In this document: piece after piece, positions 32,058 through 40,947 of the stretch
How the letters are laid out: each line of letters starts with the position of its first letter
How positions within the stretch are numbered: position 1 is the stretch's first letter
Source of the DNA: Branchipolynoe longqiensis
Taxonomy: Eukaryota; Annelida; Polychaeta; Phyllodocida; Polynoidae
Assembly (NCBI GenBank): GCA_030323885.1
Contig: CM059188.1
Span: 115,781,430-115,845,429, forward strand
Direction: 5' to 3'
Length of the DNA: 64,000 bases
The notes under the pieces: model-generated
Databases searched by the model: none
What the model was told of the DNA's origin: nothing
Seen by the model: the letters and a program-made list of their open reading frames with translations, nothing else
Position numbers and translations under genes: made by a program

Positions 32058-32425
32058 CGGGCGCGATGCACAAATCGATAGAGCGTGTGCACCACGCGCG
32101 GAAGTTCGGGAGTTCAATTCCCAGTCGAGGCAAACCAATGACTTGTCAAATCGATACTTGTAGCTTCCTATTCCAAGTGTTCGATACTATTATTAACATT
32201 ATTAGAATAGAGCAAGAACTGGTTAGCTCTGTATCAAAAAAAATAATGTGACTGAGTGGGATATCGGGGCATGGTGCCAGCGGCCTGATTTCCCAGTGGG
32301 GCAGCACTATAAAGTCGCCATGAGTACGCACTGTCACAAGTCGGTACCCGTCCTGGCTACCGACAGTGTGACCGTATATGACCTTAGATATTACCAGGAC
32401 GTAAAACTCCATACAACAAAATCAA
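32058..32425 (+). mobile_element. SINE-1 copy, nearly full length
   Basis: Head GGGCGCGATGCACAAATCGA, B-box-like GAGTTCAATTCCC, body CAATGACTTGTCAAATCG, GTGACTGAGTGGGATATCGG, tail CAGGACGTAAAACTCC. Confidence 0.75.
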
Positions 32426-32454
32426 CTACTCCCTAGTCGGAGCATGGTTCCACC

Positions 32455-32863
32455 TAGATACAAGATTCACCCCGTACTGCTGCAGTAGGGGTGCAAACCA
32501 ACCCTATGTAAAAGGTGGCAAAAATGCGGGTCAAAGAATTGAGAGCCTAATTTCACAATCTAACAAGCAACATTTATTCTTTACATATGTATTATTGAGA
32601 GCCCGCTACCTTTGAGTTGAAAAATATAATATAATATCTAGTTTAATAAGATTTAAAAGTGAAATCGACGGCATTCTATGGCCGCCATCCTTGTCTTTTG
32701 CATTTCTCTCCCATTTCACCAACTCTGTGCCTACATGGGTAGCCATTTGATACTGGAGCCACAGTTTCTATGTGATGTTCCATACTAACGCTATTTTCGC
32801 CCGTATTTATATAAGGCTGATCTTCACCCGTGTACTACAAGTACCGGGTGAATCTTTTATCTA
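32455..32863. mobile_element. hAT-like MITE, copy 1
   Basis: Inverted ends TAGATACAAGATTCACCC and ...GGGTGAATCTTTTATCTA. Flanks share TTCCACC (a 7-8 bp duplication, hAT-like). A second copy of the same length at 49361-49768 interrupts a SINE. Confidence 0.75.
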
Positions 32864-33346
32864 GATTCCACCATTTCATTCTGTCCAGCGTTGAAAACAA
32901 GCACCCTCACGGGAGCTTATACGTTATGGGCAGAATAAAAAAACTTGTCACAAAAAAAAAAAAGAACAACAACAAAAAAGAAAAAAAAGTCCTCCCTGCT
33001 CCCTCAGGCTGCGTGACTGGGTGGCTGGGTGGCAGTCGGGTGGCACCCAGAGGCTGAGTGCCACAAAGATGACTTGGCACGAAGCGCGAGCCAAACGTGG
33101 CGACTGTGTGTTGAACCTTCTGAAGTGCCATTCGTCAACAAACACCAACACTAACACAGGTCAAACAAAGACGGCTTCTTTGTGTTTGTCCACCATATGC
33201 GGGTCTTTTTTTTAATGTTATTTCTTTCGGGTGGCGTGGGTGTGTGTATGTGGTGGTTCAGTTGTTTGTACCCTGCTCATTTAAAGCTGAGTAAATCAGA
33301 AAACCTGTGGTACATATGAGATATATATAACATTTATGTAGCAAAC
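32864..33346. other. Unassigned stretch
   Basis: Contains an A-rich run at 32935-32990 and no recognised gene or repeat. Confidence 0.35.
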
Positions 33347-33370
33347 ATATATATATATATATATATATAT
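33347..33370. repeat. (AT)n microsatellite at the end of E3
   Basis: Twelve AT units directly abutting the E3 terminus. Confidence 0.9.
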
Positions 33371-33465
33371 AAACAGTTGGCCCCAATAAACAGAACAAGA
33401 TAAGACTGATGTGGTTGAGAGCAGTACTATTTCTTGGCGGGAGATATAGTAAATGCCCACCTACA
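33371..33465 (-). repeat. E3 split direct repeat B2
   Basis: Plus-strand AAACAGTTGGCCCCAATAAA ... GACTGATGTGGTTGAGAG, matching B1 at 33655-33753 with about 80-90% identity by eye. Confidence 0.8.
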
Positions 33466-33654
33466 GTTAAAAATTGAATGGTTAAGGGCCAGGCGCAGCT
33501 GCATACAGTGCCACAGGGCCGCTCACAGGGGGCGCCACCGTGGTCTATGTCATAATAACAGGGTCAGCTAGATAGGATAAGTGCTAACTATTACATAGGG
33601 AACTGACGATCGGTAGTGTCCTTGTTTATATTCCCATAATGGATTATAGAGCAC
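33466..33654 (-). repeat. E3 split direct repeat A2
   Basis: Plus-strand GTTAAAAATTGAATGG ... CCAGGCGCAGCTGCATACAG ... GGATTATAGAGCAC, nearly identical to A1 at 38286-38481. Confidence 0.88.
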
Positions 33655-33760
33655 CATAACCGTTGGCCCACTTAAACCGCACAAGATTAAGACTGATGTG
33701 GTTGAGAAGAAGATATATAGTCTCTGGCGGAGATATATTAAATGCCAAGAGACCCATGGT
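33655..33760 (-). repeat. E3 split direct repeat B1
   Basis: Plus-strand CATAACCGTTGGCCCACTTA ... AAGACTGATGTGGTTGAGAA ... GCGGAGATATATTAAATGCC, lying between the YR stop and A2. Confidence 0.8.
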
Positions 33761-33778
33761 CCCCCCAACCCCACAGTC

Positions 33779-34840
33779 TCAGTATACCGGCTCAGTGGCA
33801 CCGGCCAGTGCCGTGGAAACCCTAATGTCGTTCATTATGCGGACGCTCAATGGCGTCTGCAGGTAGGCGAAGATGATATCGCTCGCCCAATCACCGCGCA
33901 CCCTGAGCTCTTCCAGGGTGGCGCCACACAATGATGGGAAGGTACAGCCCCCCCTCCTCAAGGAGTGGGATGAGTAGTCCCCAGCGTCCAATCCCGCGAC
34001 CCCACAGAAGTGCTTCAGCATCCCTTGGTATGTCGAGTATCGCAGTTCCATCGTGGCGCCCGCTGGCATGGGGATCCGGAACGCCATGGCATCAGGCCCA
34101 GCTGGGACCTCCCTGAAGTGTCTCTCAGTCCAATAAACTGCACACAGGGAGAGGTCCGGGCACCTACCCACAGGTATTTCGAGCATCCGCTCCGCGAATT
34201 GTATCGTCTTGGAGCGACGAACTCGCACCAACATTCCCCATGGGAGAAAGGAAAAGTCTCCCCTGAGTAGTGACGAGTCCGAGGCTGTCACCTGGCACTT
34301 CCTCAGTAGTGCCCTAAAGCTGCACAGTATGGCCGCCCGCCAGGCGGTGTGCCCCGCCGAGGTGGTCAGGGCGGCGAACATTCGCCTAGGCATGTCAGGC
34401 AGTAAGGGGGCCGCCTGCCTGGGATGGCAACCCCGCTCCCGCTTGATGCCCTTCAACGTGGATGCCAGCTCAAAGTTTTTGTAGTCGATCGGCCCCGCGC
34501 CCTCCGTCTTCAAGAAGAAGTTCAGGCCACTGAGATAGTTGCACACCGATGTGTATTTGAGAGTCCTGGCCAGCCAGACTGCATACAGTGCTGTCTGTCC
34601 CGGAGGGCACGGTTTGGTGGGAAAGTGGCCCCCGAACTCCTCAATGAACTCCAGGTATCGTCTCACCTGGACTCCCTGTGTTGTGATGGAGTTTGGGGCA
34701 TAGTACTTGCGTTGCACGGCCAGCTTCTCCCTCCGCAGCTCCACAACTGGAAATAGAAGGGTCAGGGGAGTTGGTGAATATGTGGTTGCAACAAAGCCTG
34801 CGTGCTCCGTCTGCGACCTGGATTCGGTCCTTACTGTCAC
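33779..34840 (-). CDS. Tyrosine recombinase of E3 (about 353 aa)
   Basis: An intact YR frame, in the +1 frame relative to the RNase H frame it overlaps. It is open from 34855 and has no ATG before the conserved domain (first internal Met near residue 150), so it is likely made by frameshifting rather than its own start. N-terminal core-binding-like part about residues 45-130 (RRYLEFIEEFGGHF, YLSGLNFFLKTEG). Catalytic part about 150-340 with Arg180 (FRALLRKCQ), His292-x-x-Arg295 (SHSLRRGG), Trp318 (RGDWAS) and Tyr326 (FAYLQTPL). All five expected positions are present. It would insert the circular cDNA. It is very similar to the YR at 39290-40234. Confidence 0.85.
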   Translation of the reverse strand: MTVRTESRSQTEHAGFVATTYSPTPLTLLFPVVELRREKLAVQRKYYAPNSITTQGVQVRRYLEFIEEFGGHFPTKPCPPGQTALYAVWLARTLKYTSVCNYLSGLNFFLKTEGAGPIDYKNFELASTLKGIKRERGCHPRQAAPLLPDMPRRMFAALTTSAGHTAWRAAILCSFRALLRKCQVTASDSSLLRGDFSFLPWGMLVRVRRSKTIQFAERMLEIPVGRCPDLSLCAVYWTERHFREVPAGPDAMAFRIPMPAGATMELRYSTYQGMLKHFCGVAGLDAGDYSSHSLRRGGCTFPSLCGATLEELRVRGDWASDIIFAYLQTPLSVRIMNDIRVSTALAGATEPVY

Positions 34841-34991
34841 TGGCGCTCCAACGGCTCAGGGCGTCGCAGATCGTGTTGTCAGCACTCTTCACATAAACAG
34901 ACTGAACATCAAAATTGTACTGTGCCGCTATCCAGAACAGCCTGCGCATGAAGTGCATGACCCCCTTTGATTTGGACCGACCCGAGGTCAA
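34641..34991 (-). pseudogene. pol: RNase H C-terminal part of E3, out of frame with pol
   Basis: Continues the RNase H after a one-base disruption at about 34990: SKGVMHFMRRLFWIA, VKSADNTICDALSRWS with the final catalytic Asp in CDALSR. About 50 further residues beyond the RNase H core run over the start of the YR frame. Apart from the shift nothing is lost. Confidence 0.75.
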
Positions 34992-37168
34992 GGCCGCTCG
35001 GACGTCTCATTGTCCGTGACCATGACCACCGTGCTGTCCTTCCACAGGTGGCCCCAGGTCTGGGCCACACAGAAGGCTGCCCACATCTCCAGCACGTTTA
35101 TGTGGGCCCCCCTACAAGTCCCATCGGGTGTGGCGTGGTGGTGGCCCACCTCATCCCTGATCCTCCCGTCTGGTCCCTCCCCGAAGGCTCCAATCCTCCA
35201 ATCGCCGGCATGGATCGTCCGGAACCCCTCCCCGGAGGCGTCGCTGTAAGTCGAGACGTATGGGGTATGGCGGCCGATTATTTTTGCCTTCCCATTGAAC
35301 CGTCTGGAGAAGTCCAGCCACCATCGTCTATCCTCATGGAAACCCCCCGAGAGGCGGACCTTGAAGTGGGGTTTTGCCACTGTGTTGATCGTATCGTACA
35401 TGCGTCTGCAGAAAGTGCGGCCTCCCCGGACCACCTTCGCACAGTGCGCCAGCAAGCCAGCCAGCCGCTCCAGCTGGATCCTCCTAGCCTTCTTCCGGCC
35501 CTCCAGGGCCAGAAGCGCCATGGTCATCCTGGTCAGCTTGTCCTCCGGCAGTGACATCTCCAGGGCGATGGTGTCGATGTCGATACCCAGGAACCTTGTT
35601 TTGGTGGACGGGGAGGTGACATTTGGGAAGCTTATGTAGAAGCCCAATCTCCGGAGGATCCCCATTAGGGTGGCCTGGGCCGTACAGCCCGCGTCGAAGT
35701 CCCGAGCTACGATACAGAAGTCGTCGAGGTAATTTACCACCTCCCCCACGCCCTCACGCACTTCACAGCGGACAACAAAATCAGACAGCTTGCTGAAGAC
35801 ATAAGGGCTGGAGGCCAGCCCCATGCATAGCCTGTTATCTCTTAAAAAGACCGGGTCATTCCCGAAGTCCCAGAATATGCCCTGGCGGTCCCGGTCTCGT
35901 GGGTGGATGCTCACTGCCCGGTAAGCATCACGGATGTCCACGGTCGCGAGATAGTCTCCGGCTTGCATCAGGGCGGCCACATCGTCGACACTCTTGTAGG
36001 AGAATTTGGCCGTCACGCTATCCGTGTAGTTGTTGACTGACTCCCCCTCTGGTCTGCTGCAATCCACGATGCCCCTCACCCCCCCTCCATCCTTGGGGAT
36101 GCAGAAGAGCCTATGCACACATAGCGGCCGGTCCGCCGCCCTGGTCAAAGCCCCTGCCTCGATCTCCTTCCTGAGTTTGCCAGACATGACCTCTCTGTCC
36201 TCACGGTCTCCCCCGGCGCCCTGATGGCACTCATAGCAAGCGTCGCAGTCCCGGTTTATTAGCATGAAGCCGAAGCAGATGCCTTTCATGATATATTCGG
36301 CATCGGGGTCAGTATCACCCTTCATGAACAGCTCTGTGAAGACCCTACATGGCTTCATCTGGGACACGACACCATCAATACTGTGCGTGCAGCTGCACAA
36401 ACCTGTCATGCAGCTCCTCCAAAGTCGGAAGTCGGTCACACAGTCGGTAACCGTCTCCCTGACGGTGATGTCGAATACCTGCTCATCTCCTGTGCCGTCC
36501 TCGACGTGGAGCCACCCCGGGTCCAGGCCATCCCCCCTGCTTGTCCATACAGGGGTGCCTCTGTGGGGCGTCTCCCCCACTTGTTGGTCACCGGGGATCC
36601 CCCCCAGGGTGCCCGCCGCCGCCATCAGGGTGTCCACCCCGTCCCGCGTGTTGTTATTGTTGTTTACATCCGGGGCCTCCCGTGGCACGGGTGTCTCCAC
36701 TGACCCCCGTGCTCCACTGCAACCCTCCGTAACGCCACCATGGCAGCCTCCCGCCCCCCCTGGGGCTCCCGTGTTGTCAGTCCCACCCAGGGGCGGGGCC
36801 TCCACGCGTGCCGCGGCTACAGTGTTGTTGTTGTTTACATCCGGGACCTCCCCACGTGCGGGAAGCCAGCCCTGCGGCTCAGGCATCTTCACTGACCCAC
36901 ATGCGCCACTGTAAACATCCATACCACGCCCTCCGGCGCCGTCAAGTAATGCATCACACCCAGTACCTCGGAGACCGGTACCGTCCCTGTCCCAGCTGCG
37001 TCCACCGCCGGGTTGTGTGTCTGCCTGGGTGTCCCAAACCCCAGTACCGCTACCGTCCCTGCCCCGGCCGCGTCCACCGCCAGGTTGTGTGGCTGCTTGA
37101 GTGCTCGCTGCGCCCCACCCCGCGCCCCCGTTTTCCCGCGGTATGGCCGAATCTGGGTCATGCTCCAC
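34988..37168 (-). CDS. pol: Reverse transcriptase-RNase H of E3 (about 726 aa to the frameshift)
   Basis: The first ten codons or so after the gag TGA are open in the same frame, with no ATG, which suggests readthrough from gag. Residues 1-200 are Gly/Arg-rich with internal duplications (TQPGGGR twice, DVNNNN twice). RT about 330-560: CIPKDGGGVRGIVDCSRP, motif A TVDIRDAYRA (Asp411), LCMGLASSPYVFSKL, motif C VNYLDDFCI (Asp482, Asp483). RNase H about 635-726: STYSDASGEGF, INVLEMWAAF, VTDNETS, then the frameshift. Catalytic residues are intact up to that point. GC-rich codon use differs from E2, which implies a different lineage or age. Confidence 0.85.
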   Translation of the reverse strand: MEHDPDSAIPRENGGAGWGAASTQAATQPGGGRGRGRDGSGTGVWDTQADTQPGGGRSWDRDGTGLRGTGCDALLDGAGGRGMDVYSGACGSVKMPEPQGWLPARGEVPDVNNNNTVAAARVEAPPLGGTDNTGAPGGAGGCHGGVTEGCSGARGSVETPVPREAPDVNNNNNTRDGVDTLMAAAGTLGGIPGDQQVGETPHRGTPVWTSRGDGLDPGWLHVEDGTGDEQVFDITVRETVTDCVTDFRLWRSCMTGLCSCTHSIDGVVSQMKPCRVFTELFMKGDTDPDAEYIMKGICFGFMLINRDCDACYECHQGAGGDREDREVMSGKLRKEIEAGALTRAADRPLCVHRLFCIPKDGGGVRGIVDCSRPEGESVNNYTDSVTAKFSYKSVDDVAALMQAGDYLATVDIRDAYRAVSIHPRDRDRQGIFWDFGNDPVFLRDNRLCMGLASSPYVFSKLSDFVVRCEVREGVGEVVNYLDDFCIVARDFDAGCTAQATLMGILRRLGFYISFPNVTSPSTKTRFLGIDIDTIALEMSLPEDKLTRMTMALLALEGRKKARRIQLERLAGLLAHCAKVVRGGRTFCRRMYDTINTVAKPHFKVRLSGGFHEDRRWWLDFSRRFNGKAKIIGRHTPYVSTYSDASGEGFRTIHAGDWRIGAFGEGPDGRIRDEVGHHHATPDGTCRGAHINVLEMWAAFCVAQTWGHLWKDSTVVMVTDNETSERP

Positions 37169-37198
37169 GTCCCCGGTGTGGCGCGTCCCGGTGCACCG

Positions 37199-38193
37199 TC
37201 AGTCCCGGGTGCACTTAATGCGCTTGTGGCTGCGGCTCCCGCACTTGCTGCACCAATGCCCGAAGCTACAGTCCCCCTCCTTACTGTCACAACCCACTTC
37301 CTTGTTCCAGGGGAAGCAGGCCCGCTTGCCTCCCTTTTCATAGGTCTTGAGCCCCTTTGGATTCCCGGTGGTCGCACTCTTAGTTTTGGCCCGCATGGCC
37401 TCATGCCCGTAGTGGATCAGGCTCGCCGCCGCATTCCCTGCCGTGAATGCAGCGAAACCCTCCCGTTCCGCCAGCTTGCGCACGGCCGTGTCATATCGAA
37501 CATGGGCAGTGTCTTTGAACAGCTCATGCTTAGCCTTCGATGCAATGTAAGCAAGGTGGCTGAATAGGGCCTGGCCATCTTTTAACGTCACACAGTCTAG
37601 GCTCAGGAACCACAGGCATGATGCCTCCTGTAACTCGGCCACTGATAGTTTGCGCACATCCTTCTTATCCTCAGTATAGTTTTTTAAAGACCACTTACTT
37701 TTCGTCTCCGGGACGTGCTCCTTGTCCTGCTATGTGAGCTGGAGTCACTACGAGAGTGCGATCTGCGCCGCCGTGACCGGCTCTTGCGCGATACCTCCCC
37801 GTAACTTGAGTGACCTCTTTCCGTATGGGCTGCTCCGCCCTGCTCTGCTGGTGGTGGCTTCACTGTGTCCCTGGCCGCCTTTTCCTTTACTAACACGGTC
37901 CGTCGTTCCTCCAAGTCAAACATGCGCTTGTCCCTTTCCAGCTGCCTTATTTCCTCCCTCACGCGTCGCTCCTCTTCATCAATGCACATACTCCGTACGT
38001 CTTTTGTGATATCCTCCATCACTCGCTCATCGGAGGCTTCTCCTGCCGTCGCCATCTTGACCGCCGAGAATTTGCGCATTATGCGTATGTGGTTGCCTGC
38101 GGCGTCCTCCCGTTTCACGTCAGTAATGCACCTCGGTCCAGAATGAATTTTACCACACGGGTTGCAGAAACCCTCAGACATACCGTATCGCAC
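37199..38193 (-). pseudogene. gag: Gag-like protein of E3, one-base frameshift
   Basis: First part 38193-37684: MRYGMSEGFCNPCGKIHSGP (a Cys/His cluster), a charged helical stretch (EERRVREEIRQLERDKRM), then an Arg/Ser-rich tail (SRRRRSHSRSDSSSHSRTR). Second part open from about 37705 to 37199: KNYTEDKKDVRKLSVAEL, then a helical block and a C-terminal Cys/His cluster CFPWNKEVGC, HWCSKCGSRSH, KC. The join falls in CGAAAAGTAAG, where one more A would restore one frame. The GTAAGT there could alternatively be a splice donor. The second part ends at TGA (37199-37201) with pol continuing in the same frame. It does not share the LLPxxYVIR motif of the E1, E2 and E5 Gags. Confidence 0.7.
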
Positions 38194-38285
38194 AGATGAG
38201 TGTCAAGCTAGCATGATTCCAGATAGAAGGCGAGCTGGATCGGGGAGCGTCCTGCGTCCTGCGTCGTCGATTAGAAAACAAGCAA

Positions 38286-38481
38286 GTTAAAAATTGAAAA
38301 TTGAATGCGTTAAGGCCAGGCGCAGCTGGCATACAGTGCACAGGGCCGCTCACAGGGGCCGCCACCGTGGTCTATGTCATAATAACAGGGTCAGCTAGAT
38401 AGGATAAGTGCTAACTATTACATAGGGAACTGAAGATCGGTAGTGTCCTTGTTTATATTCCCATAATGGATTATAGAGCAC
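38286..38481 (-). repeat. E3 split direct repeat A1
   Basis: 5' terminal repeat on the minus strand; matches A2 (33466-33654) almost throughout, with an extra AAAATTG near its inner edge. Confidence 0.88.
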
Positions 38482-38640
38482 ATATATACATACATACATA
38501 TATATATATTTATATACATTTATATATATTTATATATTTATATATAGATATATATATATATAGATATGTACATACATATCTATGTATGTGCATGTTTATG
38601 TGTATGTATAAATGTTTACCTTTATGCAAATATTATATAA
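38482..38640. repeat. TA/CATA-rich microsatellite region
   Basis: ATATATACATACATACATAT followed by TA-rich degenerate repeats to about 38590. It abuts the 5' end of E3. Confidence 0.85.
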
Positions 38641-38683
38641 GTGGTGAAAGTGAATCTATTGCGTGCTGATTCTGGAAGGTTCT

Positions 38684-38729
38684 ATGGTACAGCTAGAGTG
38701 GCTTGGAGCCCTGTTGCTTGTTGGAGCAG
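38684..38729 (+). other. Candidate small first exon for the YR gene at 39290
   Basis: ATG at 38684 opens 15 codons (MVQLEWLGALLLVGA) and ends at CAG-GTAAGC, a strong donor-like site. Joining to the acceptor TCGTTGCAG at 39278 keeps the reading frame into GLDILRGAAKAM of the YR. The putative 549-bp intron contains a Tigger-like MITE. This is inference from sequence only. Confidence 0.35.
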
Positions 38730-38867
38730 GTAAGCAAGGCAGCTGGTCAGCAAGTGCTTCCTGTTGGTAACTTCTACCTGAATCTTTTGGTTTATATATA
38801 TATATATACATATGTGTATATTATCTAGATAGATATATGCATATATCTATATGTATGTTTATGTACA

Positions 38868-39045
38868 CAGTAAAACCTCTGTATAGCGACCGACCTTGTG
38901 ACCGACTTTAGGAGGCCCATTTAGGGAGGTGGTCGGTTTAGCGAGTTAGAATAAGGTTACAATGGTATTGTTGGGACCCAAATAAAGTGATCGATATAGG
39001 GGAGTGGTCGATCTGTGGAGGTGGTCGATTAGGATGGTTGTACTG
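38868..39045. mobile_element. Tigger/pogo-like MITE, copy c
   Basis: CAGTAAAACCTCTGTATAGC at the left and GATGGTTGTACTG at the right, TA on both sides, internal GTGGTCGATCTGTGGAGGTG. Confidence 0.75.
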
Positions 39046-39289
39046 TATATGTATATATGTGTTTATATACACATATATATATGTATATATGTACATGTAT
39101 GTACATATACATGTATGTATGTACATGTATGTACATATATATGTGTATGTATGTATGTATTCACTTAGCCGCTGGAGGGAACCCTCTAGCAAGACCCGCA
39201 TAGCTGAGGCGGACTGTACCGCTCAACTGTGTTGTGCTTCCCTGTTTGCCTGAATTGTTTCCCCTTGTGTCGTTGCAGGCCTAGATATC

Positions 39290-40234
39290 TTGAGAGGGGC
39301 GGCTAAGGCTATGAGCGATCAGTACTATTCTACAAATTCTCGCTCAACCAGATCCATGCAGCTACGAAAGTACTTCAGCTTCATAGACGAGTTTAAGGGG
39401 ATCTTATCGCCCCTGCCTTGCCCCCCTTCTCAGGTTGCGATATACGTGGTCTGGTTATCCCGCACTTTAAAATATTCATCGATCACTAACTACTTGAGCG
39501 CTCTAAATTTCTTTCTTAAATCCGAGGGCAGCGCGCCTATTGACTTCGCCTCGCACCAAGTCCGAACCATAATGGGCGGGGCAAAGCGTATGTTGGGATG
39601 CTCAGTCAAGCGTGCCCTCCCCCTACTGCCATCTCAATTAATTAGGATGTTCTCGCATATGTCTGGTAGCGAAGGCCATGTTGCAACACGTGCAGCCATA
39701 CTGACCGGGTTTAGGGCCCTGTTGCGAAAATGTCAGTTAACTAATTCCGAATCGGTTTTACTCCGTTCCGATTTCTCCTTTCACCCATGGGGTATGTTGC
39801 TGACCGTTCGCCGGTCTAAGACCATTCAGTTTGCCGAACGCGAGCTGCTTATTCCTGTCGCTTGCGTGCCCAATACGGACTTGTGCGCCGTATTCTGGGT
39901 GAGAAAACATTTCTCGCAAGTCAAAGTATCTCCCAGCGAGCCTGCCTTCCAGGTGCCTCGGGCAGGTGGCTATTCACCCCTGGACTACGCTACACTCCAG
40001 TCTACTATAAAGTACTTTGCCGCACTAGCCGGCTTAGACAGTGAGAATTTCTCATGCCATTCTCACCGCCGGGGCGGGTGTACTTACCTCGCCCTTCAAG
40101 GCGCCCCGATCGATGAAATCCGGCTTAGGGGCGATTGGTCGTCTGACGCAGTTTATAAGTATATCGCGCGCCCCCTGTCGGACCGAATAGCCTCGGACAT
40201 GCGGGTGGCGTCTTGTCTCGGGGGTGTTAGTTAG
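39290..40234 (+). CDS. Tyrosine recombinase, intact (E4), about 308-314 aa
   Basis: Open frame from 39254 to the stop at 40234 with no lesions; the first in-frame ATG is at 39311 (MSDQYYSTNS). N-terminal domain RKYFSFIDEF, YLSALNFFLKSEG. Catalytic domain, numbered from 39290: Arg146 in FRALLRKCQ, His257-x-x-Arg260 in CHSHRRGG, Trp283 in RGDWSSD and Tyr291 in YKYIARPL. It is very like the E3 YR over its whole length (VRRSKTIQFAERELLIPV against VRRSKTIQFAERMLEIPV). It would catalyse DNA strand exchange for element integration. It lacks its own RT and Gag neighbours. It might be the surviving 3' part of a full element, a trans-acting source, or a host-expressed gene (see the candidate exon at 38684). 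Confidence 0.85.
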   Translation: MRGAAKAMSDQYYSTNSRSTRSMQLRKYFSFIDEFKGILSPLPCPPSQVAIYVVWLSRTLKYSSITNYLSALNFFLKSEGSAPIDFASHQVRTIMGGAKRMLGCSVKRALPLLPSQLIRMFSHMSGSEGHVATRAAILTGFRALLRKCQLTNSESVLLRSDFSFHPWGMLLTVRRSKTIQFAERELLIPVACVPNTDLCAVFWVRKHFSQVKVSPSEPAFQVPRAGGYSPLDYATLQSTIKYFAALAGLDSENFSCHSHRRGGCTYLALQGAPIDEIRLRGDWSSDAVYKYIARPLSDRIASDMRVASCLGGVS

Positions 40235-40261
40235 TTCTGTCTGGAGGGTCCTGGGGGACTT

Positions 40262-40350
40262 GGCATTTGTAGCCCAGCCAGATACTTCTACACTGACTTA
40301 ATAATAAAACTGTATCCACCACACTGCCTTCGGCTTAATGCGTACCTACA
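40262..40350 (+). repeat. E4 repeat B1
   Basis: 89 bp identical to 40602-40690. Contains AATAAA (TTAATAATAAAACTG), a likely polyadenylation signal. Confidence 0.9.
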
Positions 40351-40601
40351 CCAACGTATATACTACAGTATATGCGGATGTAGGAATCGCATGGTGCTGC
40401 CCCCTCCCTCCGGTTCCATGAACCCCAGGGAGGGGTTTGGCTATTCCACCAGCCTACCCACCTGTGATATGTATACACCACTGATCCCACTGGCTGCTCA
40501 CTTGCTTGCTGCCACTAGGCTCATACACACCTGTTCTATTTACTTTTATTTTTATTCTTATTTTTTGCTATTTTATCCTTTTATTCTATATATTCCGGTA
40601 G
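40351..40601 (+). repeat. E4 presumptive repeat A2 (no A1 partner found)
   Basis: Lies between B1 and B2 in the position of A2. It begins CCAACGTATATACTACAG and ends TATATATTCCGGTA. I found no match 5' of the YR frame. Confidence 0.55.
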
Positions 40602-40690
40602 GGCATTTGTAGCCCAGCCAGATACTTCTACACTGACTTAATAATAAAACTGTATCCACCACACTGCCTTCGGCTTAATGCGTACCTACA
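40602..40690 (+). repeat. E4 repeat B2
   Basis: Identical copy of B1, forming the 3' terminus next to TA-rich sequence. Confidence 0.9.
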
Positions 40691-40947
40691 TATATGTAAA
40701 TATATGTACACATATACATGTGTATCCATATACATATGTATTTCATATACATATGCACATAAACAAATACACCCGTCTACACTTCCGAGTGAGTGTCATG
40801 CCACGTGCACGGGGGTTAGAGCAGTGCATGCAGGGAACCCCCACTACCATATATATGAATATATATATATATATATATACATGATTTCTATATATATAAT
40901 GCATATATGGGTTTATATGTTTATACATATATGTATGTAGGTATATA

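Larger units (their letters stand above)
33371..38481 (-). mobile_element. Complete Ngaro-like YR retrotransposon E3
   Basis: Read on the minus strand: A1 (38481-38286), gag (38193-37199), pol (37168-about 34850), YR (about 34855-33779), B1 (33760-33655), A2 (33654-33466), B2 (33465-33371). This is the A1-ORFs-B1-A2-B2 order of Ngaro elements. Both outer sides are AT microsatellite (33347-33370; from 38482). The coding part is much more GC-rich than E2. Only two single-base frame disruptions are seen, in gag near 37706 and in RNase H near 34990, so it is young or carries assembly errors. Confidence 0.85.
39160..40690 (+). mobile_element. YR-only Ngaro-like element E4
   Basis: Contains an intact YR frame followed by B1 (40262-40350), A2 (40351-40601) and B2 (40602-40690). 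B1 and B2 are identical over 89 bp. No gag, RT or recognisable A1 lies upstream; the left limit is set at the end of a GTAT/AT-rich array near 39160. The right end passes into CATATATGTAAATATATG. Either the 5' part was lost or this is a recombinase-only derivative. Confidence 0.65.

Noticed and set aside
37691..37712. GTAAGT at the E3 gag break as a true splice donor
   Set aside because: Gag-like coding sequence continues without a gap in the next frame, so a one-base shift is simpler; I found no convincing acceptor. Kept only as an alternative in the gag entry.
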